NCBI GenBank assembly: GCA_022647615.1
Contig: JALCKZ010000001.1
Span: 1,166,178 to 1,230,177 of the forward strand
Direction: 5' to 3'
DNA from: Bacteroidales bacterium
GTDB taxonomy: Bacteria > Bacteroidota > Bacteroidia > Bacteroidales > UBA932
DNA length: 64,000 nt
Shown: positions 27,213-36,015 of the stretch, in pieces
How the letters are laid out: every line of letters starts with the position of its first letter
How positions within the stretch are numbered: position 1 is the first letter of the stretch
The notes under the pieces: generated by a model
What the model was told of the DNA's origin: nothing
What the model saw: the letters and a program-made list of their open reading frames with translations, nothing else
The model's database searches: none
Program-made: the position numbers and the translations under genes

Positions 27213-27243
27213 AGCCGCCCCGCAATACGGGGCGGCTTTTTTT
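27213..27243 (+). terminator. Strong intrinsic terminator with no obvious gene
   Basis: Stem AGCCGCCCCG / CGGGGCGGCT, loop CAATA, followed by seven T. It is oriented for the + strand, but the closest + strand gene ends about 800 bases upstream, so it may end a small RNA transcribed from about 27000-27200. Confidence 0.75.
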
Positions 27244-27312
27244 GTATGTGGTTTATCCCACTTCAATGCGCTGCGCTCCAATGCATGCTCGCTCTGCTCG
27301 CATGCTACGGCC

Positions 27313-27387
27313 CGGCACAAAGCGCCGTGCCGTTTTGTGGTTTGACGCGCTATCGCGCGAGGATGCACGCTCCCTACGGTCGCGGGC
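27313..27387. repeat. Structured intergenic repeat, copy 2
   Basis: Hairpin CGGCAC (27313-27318) with GTGCCG (27327-27332), then 51 bases matching 21333-21383, including hairpin CGCGC-TATC-GCGCG. The first stem differs in sequence from copy 1 but still pairs, and both contain CACAAAGC in or near the loop. Confidence 0.7.
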
Positions 27388-27646
27388 CTGCGGCCTTGGG
27401 TACAAGCGTAACTGTCTGATTTGGGATAGTCTGGGGCAATATTGAAAATCAGATAGTTACAAAACATCGCTGATTTAAAATTGAGATCTTTCGTAATGTG
27501 ATGATACACAGAGTGCCCTATGAGTACACCTGCGCAGAAAGCCTGCAACCATGTGTACACGTGCTCGGAAAGCCTGCAGCCTCGGGGAAACATGTATGTG
27601 AAGCGCGGCCTTGGGGACACTTTGCGGGAAAAGCCTGGTAGAGCTA

Positions 27647-28882
27647 TTATGAAATGGTGAGCTTCTCGCCCTCGGATTTGGCAATGATGACGGCGCCGCA
27701 AGCATCTCCAAATGAGTTGACTGCGGTACGCGGCATATCGCATAGCTGGTCTATCGCCAACACAAGACCCATGGCCTCCAGCGGAAGTCCTGCAACGCTA
27801 AGTGCAATTGAAAGCATAACAAATCCTGCCATTGGAATTCCGGCAGCGCCAATCGCGGATAACAGCACGGTGCCAATGATAATAATCTGTTGTGCAATGC
27901 TCAAATCCACGCCATAAACCTGGGCTATAAATAGCACTGTAACTCCTTCATATAGAGCAGTTCCATTCATGTTTACAGTTGCTCCAAGCGGCAATACAAA
28001 ACTTGCAATCTTTTTTGAAACTCCGCATTTCTCTTGTGTGTCTCTCAAAGAAATCGGAAGCGCCGCACCAGAGGAACATGTTGTAAATGCGGTAAGTATG
28101 GCGGTTGACATTTTATTCATGTGCTTCCACGGATTCTCTCTTCCAAGTCCGTATACCAGGCTCGGCAACACTCCAAAGAACTGGATCAGCAGACCTGCCC
28201 ATACAATTATCAGGTAGAATCCAAGACTGCCAATCATGGCAAATAGTTTCCCTGAATCTCCTCCCTGTTTGGCAACCATATTTGAAACGATAGCAAAAAC
28301 TCCATAAGGGGCAAGCTTTATTATAAACAGCGTAATCTTCATAATTACGTCATTTACAGCGTTGCACAAGTCTACCAATGTAGTGCGCGTTTTGTCATTG
28401 CAGCGCGTGATAAAGAATCCAAAAATGATAGCAAAGAAAATAATCGGCAGTAAATTACCCGCGGCAATGTCTGCAAAAATATTCTCCGGTATGATGTGAA
28501 TGACCTGGTCATAAAGAGTGGTTGTCGGTTTCCCAACTCCGCTTAAATCTGCTGTCGGGAGCTGAAGATTTGCCCCAACTCCGGGTTTGAAAAAATTAAC
28601 CAGCAACAGCCCTATTATAATGGCTACCACTGTAGTACAAACATAGTACAGCAAAGTCTTTCCGGCAATTCTCCCAAGGTCCGCAGAAGATTGAATGCTT
28701 GCAACTCCCACAACAAGAGAGGTGAAAACCATCGGGATGATTATCATTTTAAGGGCGCGCAGAAAGATATCTCCGGCCCACTGAATATAATGTGCGTAAC
28801 CGTATAAAAAATATCCAAACAGACATCCAAGAACGAGGCCTATAAGGATTTGCCAAGGTAAGGCTAATTTAAAGTGCTTCAT
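27647..28882 (-). CDS. Dicarboxylate/amino acid:cation symporter (DAACS family)
   Basis: 411 residues from ATG 28882; the frame runs further upstream but overlaps the racemase gene. Hydrophobic multi-pass protein of the GltP/DctA type. It shows the serine-rich reentrant loop TTCSSGAALPISL and the second loop GATVNMNGTALYEGV, both substrate and Na+/H+ site signatures. Downstream of the racemase gene with a 53-base gap and same strand; together they suggest aspartate/glutamate uptake and racemisation. Confidence 0.9.
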   Translation of the reverse strand: MKHFKLALPWQILIGLVLGCLFGYFLYGYAHYIQWAGDIFLRALKMIIIPMVFTSLVVGVASIQSSADLGRIAGKTLLYYVCTTVVAIIIGLLLVNFFKPGVGANLQLPTADLSGVGKPTTTLYDQVIHIIPENIFADIAAGNLLPIIFFAIIFGFFITRCNDKTRTTLVDLCNAVNDVIMKITLFIIKLAPYGVFAIVSNMVAKQGGDSGKLFAMIGSLGFYLIIVWAGLLIQFFGVLPSLVYGLGRENPWKHMNKMSTAILTAFTTCSSGAALPISLRDTQEKCGVSKKIASFVLPLGATVNMNGTALYEGVTVLFIAQVYGVDLSIAQQIIIIGTVLLSAIGAAGIPMAGFVMLSIALSVAGLPLEAMGLVLAIDQLCDMPRTAVNSFGDACGAVIIAKSEGEKLTIS

Positions 28883-28935
28883 AAAAATCTTTTTTTCCCG
28901 ACAGCTTGTTGTATTGCTGTTAAAGCTGCAATTTA

Positions 28936-29637
28936 TTATTTGTGATAAAGCTCTCTTACACAGCCGTCTGCAAGGGCGGATAGGCAAGAGATGAATTTTT
29001 CTGCAGGCAGTCCGGTTGCAGCGTAGGCAATTGGAATTTCCGTGCATGCCCCCACGATAGGAACATCTTTTTCTCTCCAAAGCTCCTCTACAATTGGTCT
29101 GAATTTTTCTCCAGCTTCACGTATGCGACCCGCTTTTACCATATCTGTAACATCGTGAATTTCAACTTGTACCGGATATTCGGCAATATTAAAATTGTAG
29201 CCGCATGCCGCCGCATGTTTTTGATATAAGCCTGTCTTCATGGTGCCAAGAGTTGCAGTAAGCCATGCCCCCTCCGGACAAATTCCTTTTGCCTTGCGGA
29301 TGGTCTCGTCAATAATATGAACAATCGGTCCGGTGAATTTTCCCTGCTCGCGGAACTCGTCAATAAAGAAATGCGCGGTATTGCAAGTGCAGCAAATTAT
29401 ATCTGCGCCCCATTTTGTCAAAGTCTGCAAACCGTCTAATAGATAGGGCCTTGGGTCAGGTCCCTTGCCCAGAAGATATGTGGTTCTATCGGGAGTAATA
29501 GTATTTTCATAAACTATCATCCTCGGATGTTCCTGGTCTGTAGATGCGGGAACTTTTTCTGCAAGAACTTTTAAAAAATCTGCTGTTGCAGCGGGTCCCA
29601 TTCCCCCCAGAACTCCTAATGTTTTATCTGTGTGCAT
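28936..29637 (-). CDS. Aspartate/glutamate racemase family protein
   Basis: 233 residues. The two catalytic cysteines are in TCNTAHFF and GACTEIP, the pair that deprotonates the substrate from opposite faces. The N-terminal GVLGGMGPAATADF loop is typical of aspartate racemases. It is upstream of the symporter in an apparent operon. Exact substrate not resolvable. Confidence 0.88.
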   Translation of the reverse strand: MHTDKTLGVLGGMGPAATADFLKVLAEKVPASTDQEHPRMIVYENTITPDRTTYLLGKGPDPRPYLLDGLQTLTKWGADIICCTCNTAHFFIDEFREQGKFTGPIVHIIDETIRKAKGICPEGAWLTATLGTMKTGLYQKHAAACGYNFNIAEYPVQVEIHDVTDMVKAGRIREAGEKFRPIVEELWREKDVPIVGACTEIPIAYAATGLPAEKFISCLSALADGCVRELYHK

Positions 29638-29823
29638 TATCCAAATTATAAAATTCGCAGCAATTTCTATAGCTAAAAATTCTGCAATTCCTGCTTACAG
29701 GTATCTCATTGAGGATATCCGCTTGCAGGGACAAATGTAACTAATTAATTACATTAATTTTAAAAAGAGTATCTTTGCCGCCGTTTTTGTGGCCGCTCAC
29801 GGCTGCTCGCTTCAAGTTTTATC

Positions 29824-30765
29824 ATGAAAAAATTTAAGGGCTTACTGCTGGCAATGCTTGCCTCCGCAACGTTCGGATTCATTCCGTTGTTCTCTATTCC
29901 ATTGTTAAATAGCGGAATAGCGTTGGATTCCGTATGTTTTTATCGTTTCCTGTTTGCTGCATTTTTCATGTGGATTATATGCAAGGTAAAACATGTAAGC
30001 CTTAAAATGAACTGGAAAGAAATCTACACAATGTTCCTTCTTTCTATTTTCTATGCAGCTACAAGTATTTTTCTTACAGCATCTTACAAGTACATGGCCA
30101 GCGGAACAGCAACAACAATCCACTTCTTTTATCCGGTTGTAGTTGCAACGGTAATGATGCTTTTCTTTCATGAAAAATTTTCATGGGGCAAGGCAATTGC
30201 CATTATATCAGGCGTTCTCGGAGTTTTCTTTTTGAGCGGCGGATTCAGCGGACAGCATGTTTCTCTTATAGGATTCCTGCTGGTCCTTGTGACAATTATC
30301 ACATATCCAACATATATAGTAGGTGTTAACAATTCTCCTATCATTATGAAAATGAACGGAATGAAGATGACATTTTATGTCCTGTTCTTCTCCGCATTTT
30401 TATTTTTCTGCAATGTTCTTATAAAAGACGGAGCTCATTTCACTCCGCTTGCAACCGGCAGTCAGTGGGCAAACGCTTTAGCGCTCTCAATAATTCCTAC
30501 GCTTGTAAGTGACTTTGCATTAATCTATGCTGTTCAGATGGTTGGCTCAACGGTTACCGCAATCCTTGGTTGCATGGAGCCTCTTGTTGCGGTCATTAAC
30601 GGCCTGATATTTTTCTCGGAAAAGTTCTCTTATTCAGAGGGTTTGGGTATGGCGCTTGTCTTTACGGCGGTGTTCATTATAATACTTAACCAGAAACCCA
30701 AAAAGCAGGAGGAAGCGGTGGAATCTCCCGTCGCCGAGCAAAATAATATTCCTAAAAAAGACTAG
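29824..30765 (+). CDS. EamA/DMT-family transporter
   Basis: 313 residues with ten hydrophobic segments in two repeats of five, the drug/metabolite transporter pattern (SATFGFIPLFSIPLLNSG at the start, LGCMEPLVAVINGLIFFSE in the second repeat). A TATCTTTG box lies about 45 bases upstream. The C-terminal tail is acidic and lysine-rich. Substrate unknown. Confidence 0.85.
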   Translation: MKKFKGLLLAMLASATFGFIPLFSIPLLNSGIALDSVCFYRFLFAAFFMWIICKVKHVSLKMNWKEIYTMFLLSIFYAATSIFLTASYKYMASGTATTIHFFYPVVVATVMMLFFHEKFSWGKAIAIISGVLGVFFLSGGFSGQHVSLIGFLLVLVTIITYPTYIVGVNNSPIIMKMNGMKMTFYVLFFSAFLFFCNVLIKDGAHFTPLATGSQWANALALSIIPTLVSDFALIYAVQMVGSTVTAILGCMEPLVAVINGLIFFSEKFSYSEGLGMALVFTAVFIIILNQKPKKQEEAVESPVAEQNNIPKKD

Positions 30766-30931
30766 GTTTTAGCTGTTTAACCGGTATAATTTAACATTCT
30801 TAAACTCTTAACAGTTGCATAACATTTATGCAACAATTCACATATATTTTTGCCTCCCGACAGATGGCTATATGACCCGATTTTTTAGCGGGCTTAGCCG
30901 GAAATAAAAGAATTAAAAAGAGAGAAAATAT

Positions 30932-32665
30932 ATGCAGACAATTTATTTAGTAGCGCTTATCATATTGATAGCCTTTGCAGTACTGGACCTTATGGTTGGT
31001 GTTGCAAATGACGCCGTTAACTTTTTAAATTCCGCAATCGGTTCCAAAGCGGCTCCGCGGAGAATAATTTATACGGTGGCCACAATTGGAATTCTGGTTG
31101 GAGTTATGACCTCCAGCGGAATGATGGAAGTAGCGCGCAATGGGGTTTTCCACCCCGGGATGTTCACGTTTTTTGATGTGATGATGCTCTTCCTTGCAGT
31201 TGTCCTTACGGATGTTATAATGCTGGATATCTTTAACTCTCTGGGACTTCCTACATCCACAACTGTCTCTCTGATTTTTGAGCTGCTGGGTTCTTCCGTC
31301 TGCATAGCGCTCTTCAAAATTGCGCATGACCCTGCGCTTAATGTCACAAATCTTGCACAATATATAAATGGTGGAAAGGCGCTCGGAATGATATCGGGAA
31401 TTCTGGTATCTGTTGTCATAGCGTTTGTTACGGGCAGCGTGGTTATGTATGTGGCACGTCTGCTTTTCTCCTTCAACTATACCAAAAAAGTTAAAACTGC
31501 AGGAGCGCTTTGGTGCGGATTTGCCCTGACCGCAATTACATATTTTGCTCTATTCAAGGGACTTAAGGGTACTGCTGTTATTCCCGACAGCTTGTTTAAT
31601 TTTGTTGACGCACATTTGTGGAGCACTCTTGGACTGCTATTCGCCTTTTGGACAGTGCTGATGTATTTGCTTGCATGTCTTAAAGTTAAGATTCTAAACA
31701 TTGCAGTACTGGCCGGCACTTTTGCCCTTGCCCTTGCTTTTGCGGGGAATGACCTGGTCAACTTTATAGGAGTAAGCATTGCAGGATATGACTCATATTC
31801 AACTGCTTCCGCTGCGGTAAGCGCAGGCATGCCTGCTGCATCGGTTGGCTCAAACTTGCTTATGAGTTCTCTTGCAGCGCCTGTTAAAGCAAATCCTCTA
31901 ATGCTTCTTACCGCCGGAATCATAATGGCTATCACAATATGGACATCCAAGAAGGCAAGGCACGTAACTGATACTGAGGTCAATCTTGCAAGGCAGGATG
32001 AAGGTGTGGAGAAGTTTGGTTCTACTTCCGTATCAAGAGCTATCGTGAGGCTCTCAATGGATATTAACAGCGCCGTAAAATTTGCATTGCCGGCAGGTTT
32101 GCTAAGAGCCATAAATAAGAGATTTCAGCATCCTTCTGATTACCAGGTAAGTTCTTTCTCCGCTGAGAAGTCAGATGCAGGCCGCGCTTCATTTGATATT
32201 CTGCGCGCCTCCGTGAATCTTACTATGTCAGCGCTGCTGATTGTTTCCGCAACATCTTTAAAACTCCCTCTTTCAACAACTTATGTAACATTTATGGTGG
32301 CGATGGGCTCTTCTCTTGCAGACCGCGCATGGGGCAGAGAGAGTGCTGTTTACAGAATTACCGGCGTCTTAACCGTAATTTCCGGATGGTTCCTTACTGC
32401 GCTAATAGCCTTTGTAGTAGCATTCTGCGTTGCAGAGATATTAATGCTTGGCAAGCTGGTTGCCGTAATAGCTCTTACATTACTTGCATGCTGGCTGCTT
32501 TACAGAAGCCACTACAAGAAGAGCAAAAAAGAGAGCATTGCCCTTGCAGACGCCTCTAATAATGAGAAACTTACGGTAGTTGAAAAATGTTCCAAGGGAA
32601 TATCAGACTCTATATCACAAATAGAATTTGTTTACTCTCAGACTCTAGATGGTGCATTTCAATGA
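30932..32665 (+). CDS. PiT-family inorganic phosphate transporter
   Basis: 577 residues. The two PiT signatures are present: GVANDAVNFLNSAIGSKAAP near the N-terminus and the later half with KLPLSTTYVTFMVAMGSSLADRAWG. Symports phosphate with H+ or Na+. It ends with TLDGAFQ and overlaps the next gene by 17 bases. In many Bacteroidetes the transporter is a single longer protein fused to the PhoU-like tail encoded here by the next gene, so a frameshift at about 32655 is possible. Confidence 0.88.
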   Translation: MQTIYLVALIILIAFAVLDLMVGVANDAVNFLNSAIGSKAAPRRIIYTVATIGILVGVMTSSGMMEVARNGVFHPGMFTFFDVMMLFLAVVLTDVIMLDIFNSLGLPTSTTVSLIFELLGSSVCIALFKIAHDPALNVTNLAQYINGGKALGMISGILVSVVIAFVTGSVVMYVARLLFSFNYTKKVKTAGALWCGFALTAITYFALFKGLKGTAVIPDSLFNFVDAHLWSTLGLLFAFWTVLMYLLACLKVKILNIAVLAGTFALALAFAGNDLVNFIGVSIAGYDSYSTASAAVSAGMPAASVGSNLLMSSLAAPVKANPLMLLTAGIIMAITIWTSKKARHVTDTEVNLARQDEGVEKFGSTSVSRAIVRLSMDINSAVKFALPAGLLRAINKRFQHPSDYQVSSFSAEKSDAGRASFDILRASVNLTMSALLIVSATSLKLPLSTTYVTFMVAMGSSLADRAWGRESAVYRITGVLTVISGWFLTALIAFVVAFCVAEILMLGKLVAVIALTLLACWLLYRSHYKKSKKESIALADASNNEKLTVVEKCSKGISDSISQIEFVYSQTLDGAFQ

Positions 32666-33194
32666 GAACAGGAAGCTCCTAAAAGAGATGCTGCAGAAAT
32701 CTGCAAACTTATATCACTCTGCTAGCGACCTTAAAAATAATGTCGTAGACACGCTTATACTGTTCAACAAAAATAATGTGGAGACGGGTCACTACTATGT
32801 TCAGGTTGTTGATTATCTGGATGAGGTTACAAAATCCATTTATCAGATAACAAAAGTTGCATTTGACCACATTAACAATAATCATGAGGGATTGTCCGCA
32901 GAGCAGGTTGCAGATTTAAAGGACATGAACGACAAGCTCTCAATTGTATTCAGAAAAGTCAGCAATATGCTCTCCGCCAACAACTTTGATAATATAGATG
33001 AGGTTATTTCCCTTGGAGATAATATCTTTGAGACCCAGGCTGAGGCTATCAAGCGTCAGATTCAGAGAAACAAGGAGAATAAGAATACCGTACGCAGCAG
33101 CGCTCTCTATTTTAATATCATTGCAGAGGTAAAAATGATTGTCCTTCAGCTTAGGAATCTGCTTAAGGCTCAGAAGTACTTTTTGGCAAAATAA
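32649..33194 (+). CDS. PhoU/DUF47-like helical protein, tail of the phosphate transporter
   Basis: 181 residues, all-helical, starting MVHFNENRKLLKEML within the end of the transporter gene in another frame. The helical bundle with repeated acidic positions resembles PhoU/DUF47 regulators that accompany PiT transporters. Deleting one base near 32662 would fuse it as ...LDGAFNENRKLL. Either a translationally coupled partner or the second half of a broken fusion. Confidence 0.7.
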   Translation: MVHFNENRKLLKEMLQKSANLYHSASDLKNNVVDTLILFNKNNVETGHYYVQVVDYLDEVTKSIYQITKVAFDHINNNHEGLSAEQVADLKDMNDKLSIVFRKVSNMLSANNFDNIDEVISLGDNIFETQAEAIKRQIQRNKENKNTVRSSALYFNIIAEVKMIVLQLRNLLKAQKYFLAK

Positions 33195-33350
33195 TAAGTT
33201 TTTGCTAAGATGCCGCTTTTATGCACTTGGAGCCTAAAAAAATTTGTTTTTTAAAATTGTTATAAATAAATTCGCACCGCCTCCCCCCCCTTGAGTACAA
33301 GCGGGAGGCGAGAGTTTATTAATATTTTTTACAACAGTTTTTAAGAGTCT

Positions 33351-33779
33351 ATGCAGACGACAAAAGAAATTATTCAGGAAAACGGCCTAAAGGCGACGCC
33401 CCAAAGAATTGCCGTTTATGATACCATGAAGCAGCTCGGACATGCCAGTGCTGATATGGTAAGTGATGTTTTAAAAGAGACATACCCAACCCTTACAAAG
33501 GCAACTGTGTATAATGTCCTTGAATCTTTCGATAAAGTAGGATTACTCGTAAGACGTTACAGTTCAAATAACAAGATGTATTTTGATGTTAACACTTATG
33601 ATCATGTGCATCTTTATGATTGTGCAAAGAACGGATATGAAGATTATGATGACCCTGAACTTGTAGCGCTTGTAAATAATTATCTGGCGCATAGAAAAAT
33701 CCCGGGATTCAGTGTTAAAAAGATTGATATCCAAATTATTGGTACAACGGATAAGGATCAAAAAAACAGAATGAATTAA
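33351..33779 (+). CDS. Fur-family regulator (PerR-like)
   Basis: 142 residues. Winged helix KATPQRIAVYDTMKQLGHASADMV...PTLTKATVYNVLESF is diagnostic of Fur proteins. The metal-binding region is reduced to HVHLYDC, and the CxxC zinc pairs of many family members are absent. Followed by rubrerythrin after 26 bases, which supports a peroxide-sensing role. Confidence 0.88.
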   Translation: MQTTKEIIQENGLKATPQRIAVYDTMKQLGHASADMVSDVLKETYPTLTKATVYNVLESFDKVGLLVRRYSSNNKMYFDVNTYDHVHLYDCAKNGYEDYDDPELVALVNNYLAHRKIPGFSVKKIDIQIIGTTDKDQKNRMN

Positions 33780-33805
33780 ATTAATATTTTAAAAAATAAG
33801 AGATT

Positions 33806-34384
33806 ATGGGAAAAAGTTTAAAAGGTTCAAAAACAGAAAAAAATCTGTTGATTTCTTTTGCCGGTGAATCACAAGCAAGAAACAGGTATACTTTTTTTGC
33901 AAGTGCTGCAAAGAAAGAGGGCTTTGAGCAGATATCTTCTATTTTTACGGAGACTGCAGAACAAGAGAAAGAGCACGCTAAAATTTTCTTTAAGTATTTA
34001 GAGGGAGGAAACGTAGAAATTACTGCATCTTATCCTGCGGGAGTAATTGGCAATACAGCTCAAAATCTGGAGGCTGCGGCTGCCGGAGAGCATGGAGAGT
34101 GGAGTCATGACTATCCTATGTTTGCAAAGATTGCAAAAGAGGAGGGCTTTGATGATGTTGCAAATTCATTTACAAAAATTGGTCTTGTAGAGGAGCAGCA
34201 TGAGAAGAGATATCTTACGCTTCTTGGCAGAGTAAAGGCCGGAAAAGTATTTGAAAGAGATGAGGTTGTAGAGTGGCAGTGCAGAAACTGCGGCTTTGTA
34301 TTTGTTGGAAAGAAGGCTCCTGAAAAGTGCCCGTCTTGCTTGCACCCTCAGGCTTATTTTGAGGTTAAGAAAAACAACTATTAG
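33806..34384 (+). CDS. rbr: Rubrerythrin
   Basis: 192 residues. A ferritin-like di-iron domain (ESQARNRY, ETAEQEKEHAK, LVEEQHEKRY) is followed by a rubredoxin-like iron site (CRNCGFVFVGKKAPEKCPSC). Reduces hydrogen peroxide in the cytoplasm of anaerobes. Cotranscribed with the Fur-family regulator and ends before a bidirectional terminator. Confidence 0.95.
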   Translation: MGKSLKGSKTEKNLLISFAGESQARNRYTFFASAAKKEGFEQISSIFTETAEQEKEHAKIFFKYLEGGNVEITASYPAGVIGNTAQNLEAAAAGEHGEWSHDYPMFAKIAKEEGFDDVANSFTKIGLVEEQHEKRYLTLLGRVKAGKVFERDEVVEWQCRNCGFVFVGKKAPEKCPSCLHPQAYFEVKKNNY

Positions 34385-34438
34385 CAGTTTTTTATCGCGA
34401 CAGATTTTGTTCGCGCAAAAGTAAAAGTAGTAATAGTA

Positions 34439-34477
34439 AAAAAAGAGGATGACTTAAAAAATCATCCTCTTTTTTTC
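34439..34477. terminator. Bidirectional terminator between convergent genes
   Basis: AAAAGAGGATGA and TCATCCTCTTTT form a 12-bp stem with a 9-base loop, flanked by A and T runs. Placed between rubrerythrin (+) and the NigD-like lipoprotein (-). Confidence 0.85.
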
Positions 34478-34514
34478 TAAATAGTCTTGCCTATTTTACT
34501 GTATTCCAATATTA

Positions 34515-35276
34515 TTATTTAACTGAGTTCCATGGTGCGCTGCTGAATGCACCGCCTTTTATAACAGATTTTGTAGAGTTGCTAATTGTCATGTAGTCAA
34601 ACTCATCAGTGGCTTTATCAAGAGAAGTGTATCTCAGATATATGCCATCTTCTCCTTGAATATCAGGAGCGTAAGTGGAAAGTTTAAAGCATACGTATCC
34701 GGTTACAAGAGTTCCGCCAAGCTTTGCATCCGTACCCGCTTTGTGTCTGAACTCCAATGATACATAACCACTCTTTTTCTCATCTGCTGTCTGATTATAT
34801 TGGTTATCAGCAAGATTTAGATAATGCGTTACAGTGCCGCTGTAGTACATCTGCACCTGCATGTTTAAATATCCTCCTGCTATCCAGGCATTTATTATCT
34901 TAATTCCATCATTTCCAAGGGTGTCTTCTGCAGCCGTAGTTACCTTTACAACATTCTTTGTAAGTACATCCTGAATTGCGGTAACCTGGGCATTGTAGTC
35001 ATATCCGGATACTGCCTCAGAAAGAGTATTAAAGTAAACTATAGCTCTTTGTCCCTGAACGGCTTTGTATTGTGATACTATAGTGGAATTGGGATTAAAA
35101 TAAATTTTCTTGCTGTCATCTGTAAGTCCCCAGACTGTTTTGTCTGTGTTTACATTAATTGTAACAAGGGCAAGATTGCTTCCTCCATTGTCATTGCTGT
35201 CATTCCATGAACAGCTAGTGAAAATTGTGCCGGCAATAAGTAACACGGCAAATGTTAAAATCTTAGTAATCTTCAT
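34515..35276 (-). CDS. NigD-like lipoprotein
   Basis: 253 residues. Signal MKITKILTFAVLLIAGTIFTSC gives a lipobox cysteine at residue 22. The mature part has the NigD-like pattern: an N-terminal OB-like beta region (RAIVYFNTLSE) and a C-terminal beta sandwich with LEFRHKAG and VCFKLSTYAP. Bacteroidetes envelope protein of unknown molecular function. Confidence 0.78.
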   Translation of the reverse strand: MKITKILTFAVLLIAGTIFTSCSWNDSNDNGGSNLALVTINVNTDKTVWGLTDDSKKIYFNPNSTIVSQYKAVQGQRAIVYFNTLSEAVSGYDYNAQVTAIQDVLTKNVVKVTTAAEDTLGNDGIKIINAWIAGGYLNMQVQMYYSGTVTHYLNLADNQYNQTADEKKSGYVSLEFRHKAGTDAKLGGTLVTGYVCFKLSTYAPDIQGEDGIYLRYTSLDKATDEFDYMTISNSTKSVIKGGAFSSAPWNSVK

Positions 35277-35447
35277 TTTATATAAATTTTATTATTATTT
35301 TCTTCACGATAGTTCTCTTTTTGTTTTATGAGTTCTATCTTTGAAACCACTAATTAAACGCGGCAAAGTTAAAAATACTGCACAAAATTATTTTAAAATT
35401 CGTTTGCAGTATTTTTCTTTCAATAGCATTTAGTACTAGAACAAGTT

Positions 35448-36008
35448 ATGCAGGAGAACGAAATTTCCCTGCTTTGCAGGAAAAATGACATCAGAGCAAG
35501 GCGAGAGCTGTACAGGCTTTATGCAGGGTACCTTTTGGGTATCTGTATGAGATACTTGTCTGATAGAGAGACTGCTGAGGATGTAATGCATGACGGGTTC
35601 ATTAAAATATTTAGTTCTTTTGACAAGTTTGAGTGGAGAGGTGAAGGTTCCTTAAAAGCCTGGCTCTCTAAAGTGATGGCAAATCAAGCTCTTGAGTGGC
35701 TTAGAAAAAATAAGAGAATTGGGGAGAATGAAGGTGAGGAGGCTTTAAAAAAAATAGAGGAGCCATCGGCGACAGATATAGAGAGAATTCCGCAATCCGT
35801 AATTATGAAATTTATAGAGGAGTTGCCGGACGGGTATCGTGCTGTATTTAACATGTTTGTGATAGAAGAGAAATCACACAGAGAAATTGCGGAGGCACTT
35901 GGAATCAAAGAGAAATCTTCATCATCTCAGCTGCTCAGGGCAAAGAGAATTCTTGCGGATAAAATAAATGATTATTGTCAAAAGAACGGAATAGAAAAAG
36001 TAAATTAG
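35448..36008 (+). CDS. ECF RNA polymerase sigma factor
   Basis: 186 residues. Region 2 is YAGYLLGICMRYLSDRETAEDVMHDGF (about 25-51) and region 4 is ELPDGYRAVFNMFVIEEKSHREIAEALGIKEK, with SSSQLLRAKRIL as the recognition helix. Followed after 7 bases by a single-pass membrane protein that is probably its regulator. Confidence 0.92.
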   Translation: MQENEISLLCRKNDIRARRELYRLYAGYLLGICMRYLSDRETAEDVMHDGFIKIFSSFDKFEWRGEGSLKAWLSKVMANQALEWLRKNKRIGENEGEEALKKIEEPSATDIERIPQSVIMKFIEELPDGYRAVFNMFVIEEKSHREIAEALGIKEKSSSSQLLRAKRILADKINDYCQKNGIEKVN

Positions 36009-36015
36009 ATACATT

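Larger units (their letters stand above)
26960..27646. other. Non-coding stretch with terminator and structured repeat
   Basis: About 690 bases without a convincing gene. It holds a strong hairpin terminator (27213-27243), the second copy of the structured repeat (27313-27387), and from 27520 to 27640 a loose repetition of GGAAAGCCTGC-like units. The open frames here change with GC-rich repeats and show no protein-like features. Confidence 0.6.

Noticed and set aside
27108..27743. Several open frames around the structured repeat at 27.3 kb
   Set aside because: They arise in GC-rich repeats, overlap one another on both strands, lack start signals and show no protein-like features.
33283..33310. 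C8 run with CGCCTCCC...GGGAGGCG hairpin before the Fur-family gene
   Set aside because: Possible attenuator or phase-variable tract, but the loop is large and there is no T-run; not enough to call.
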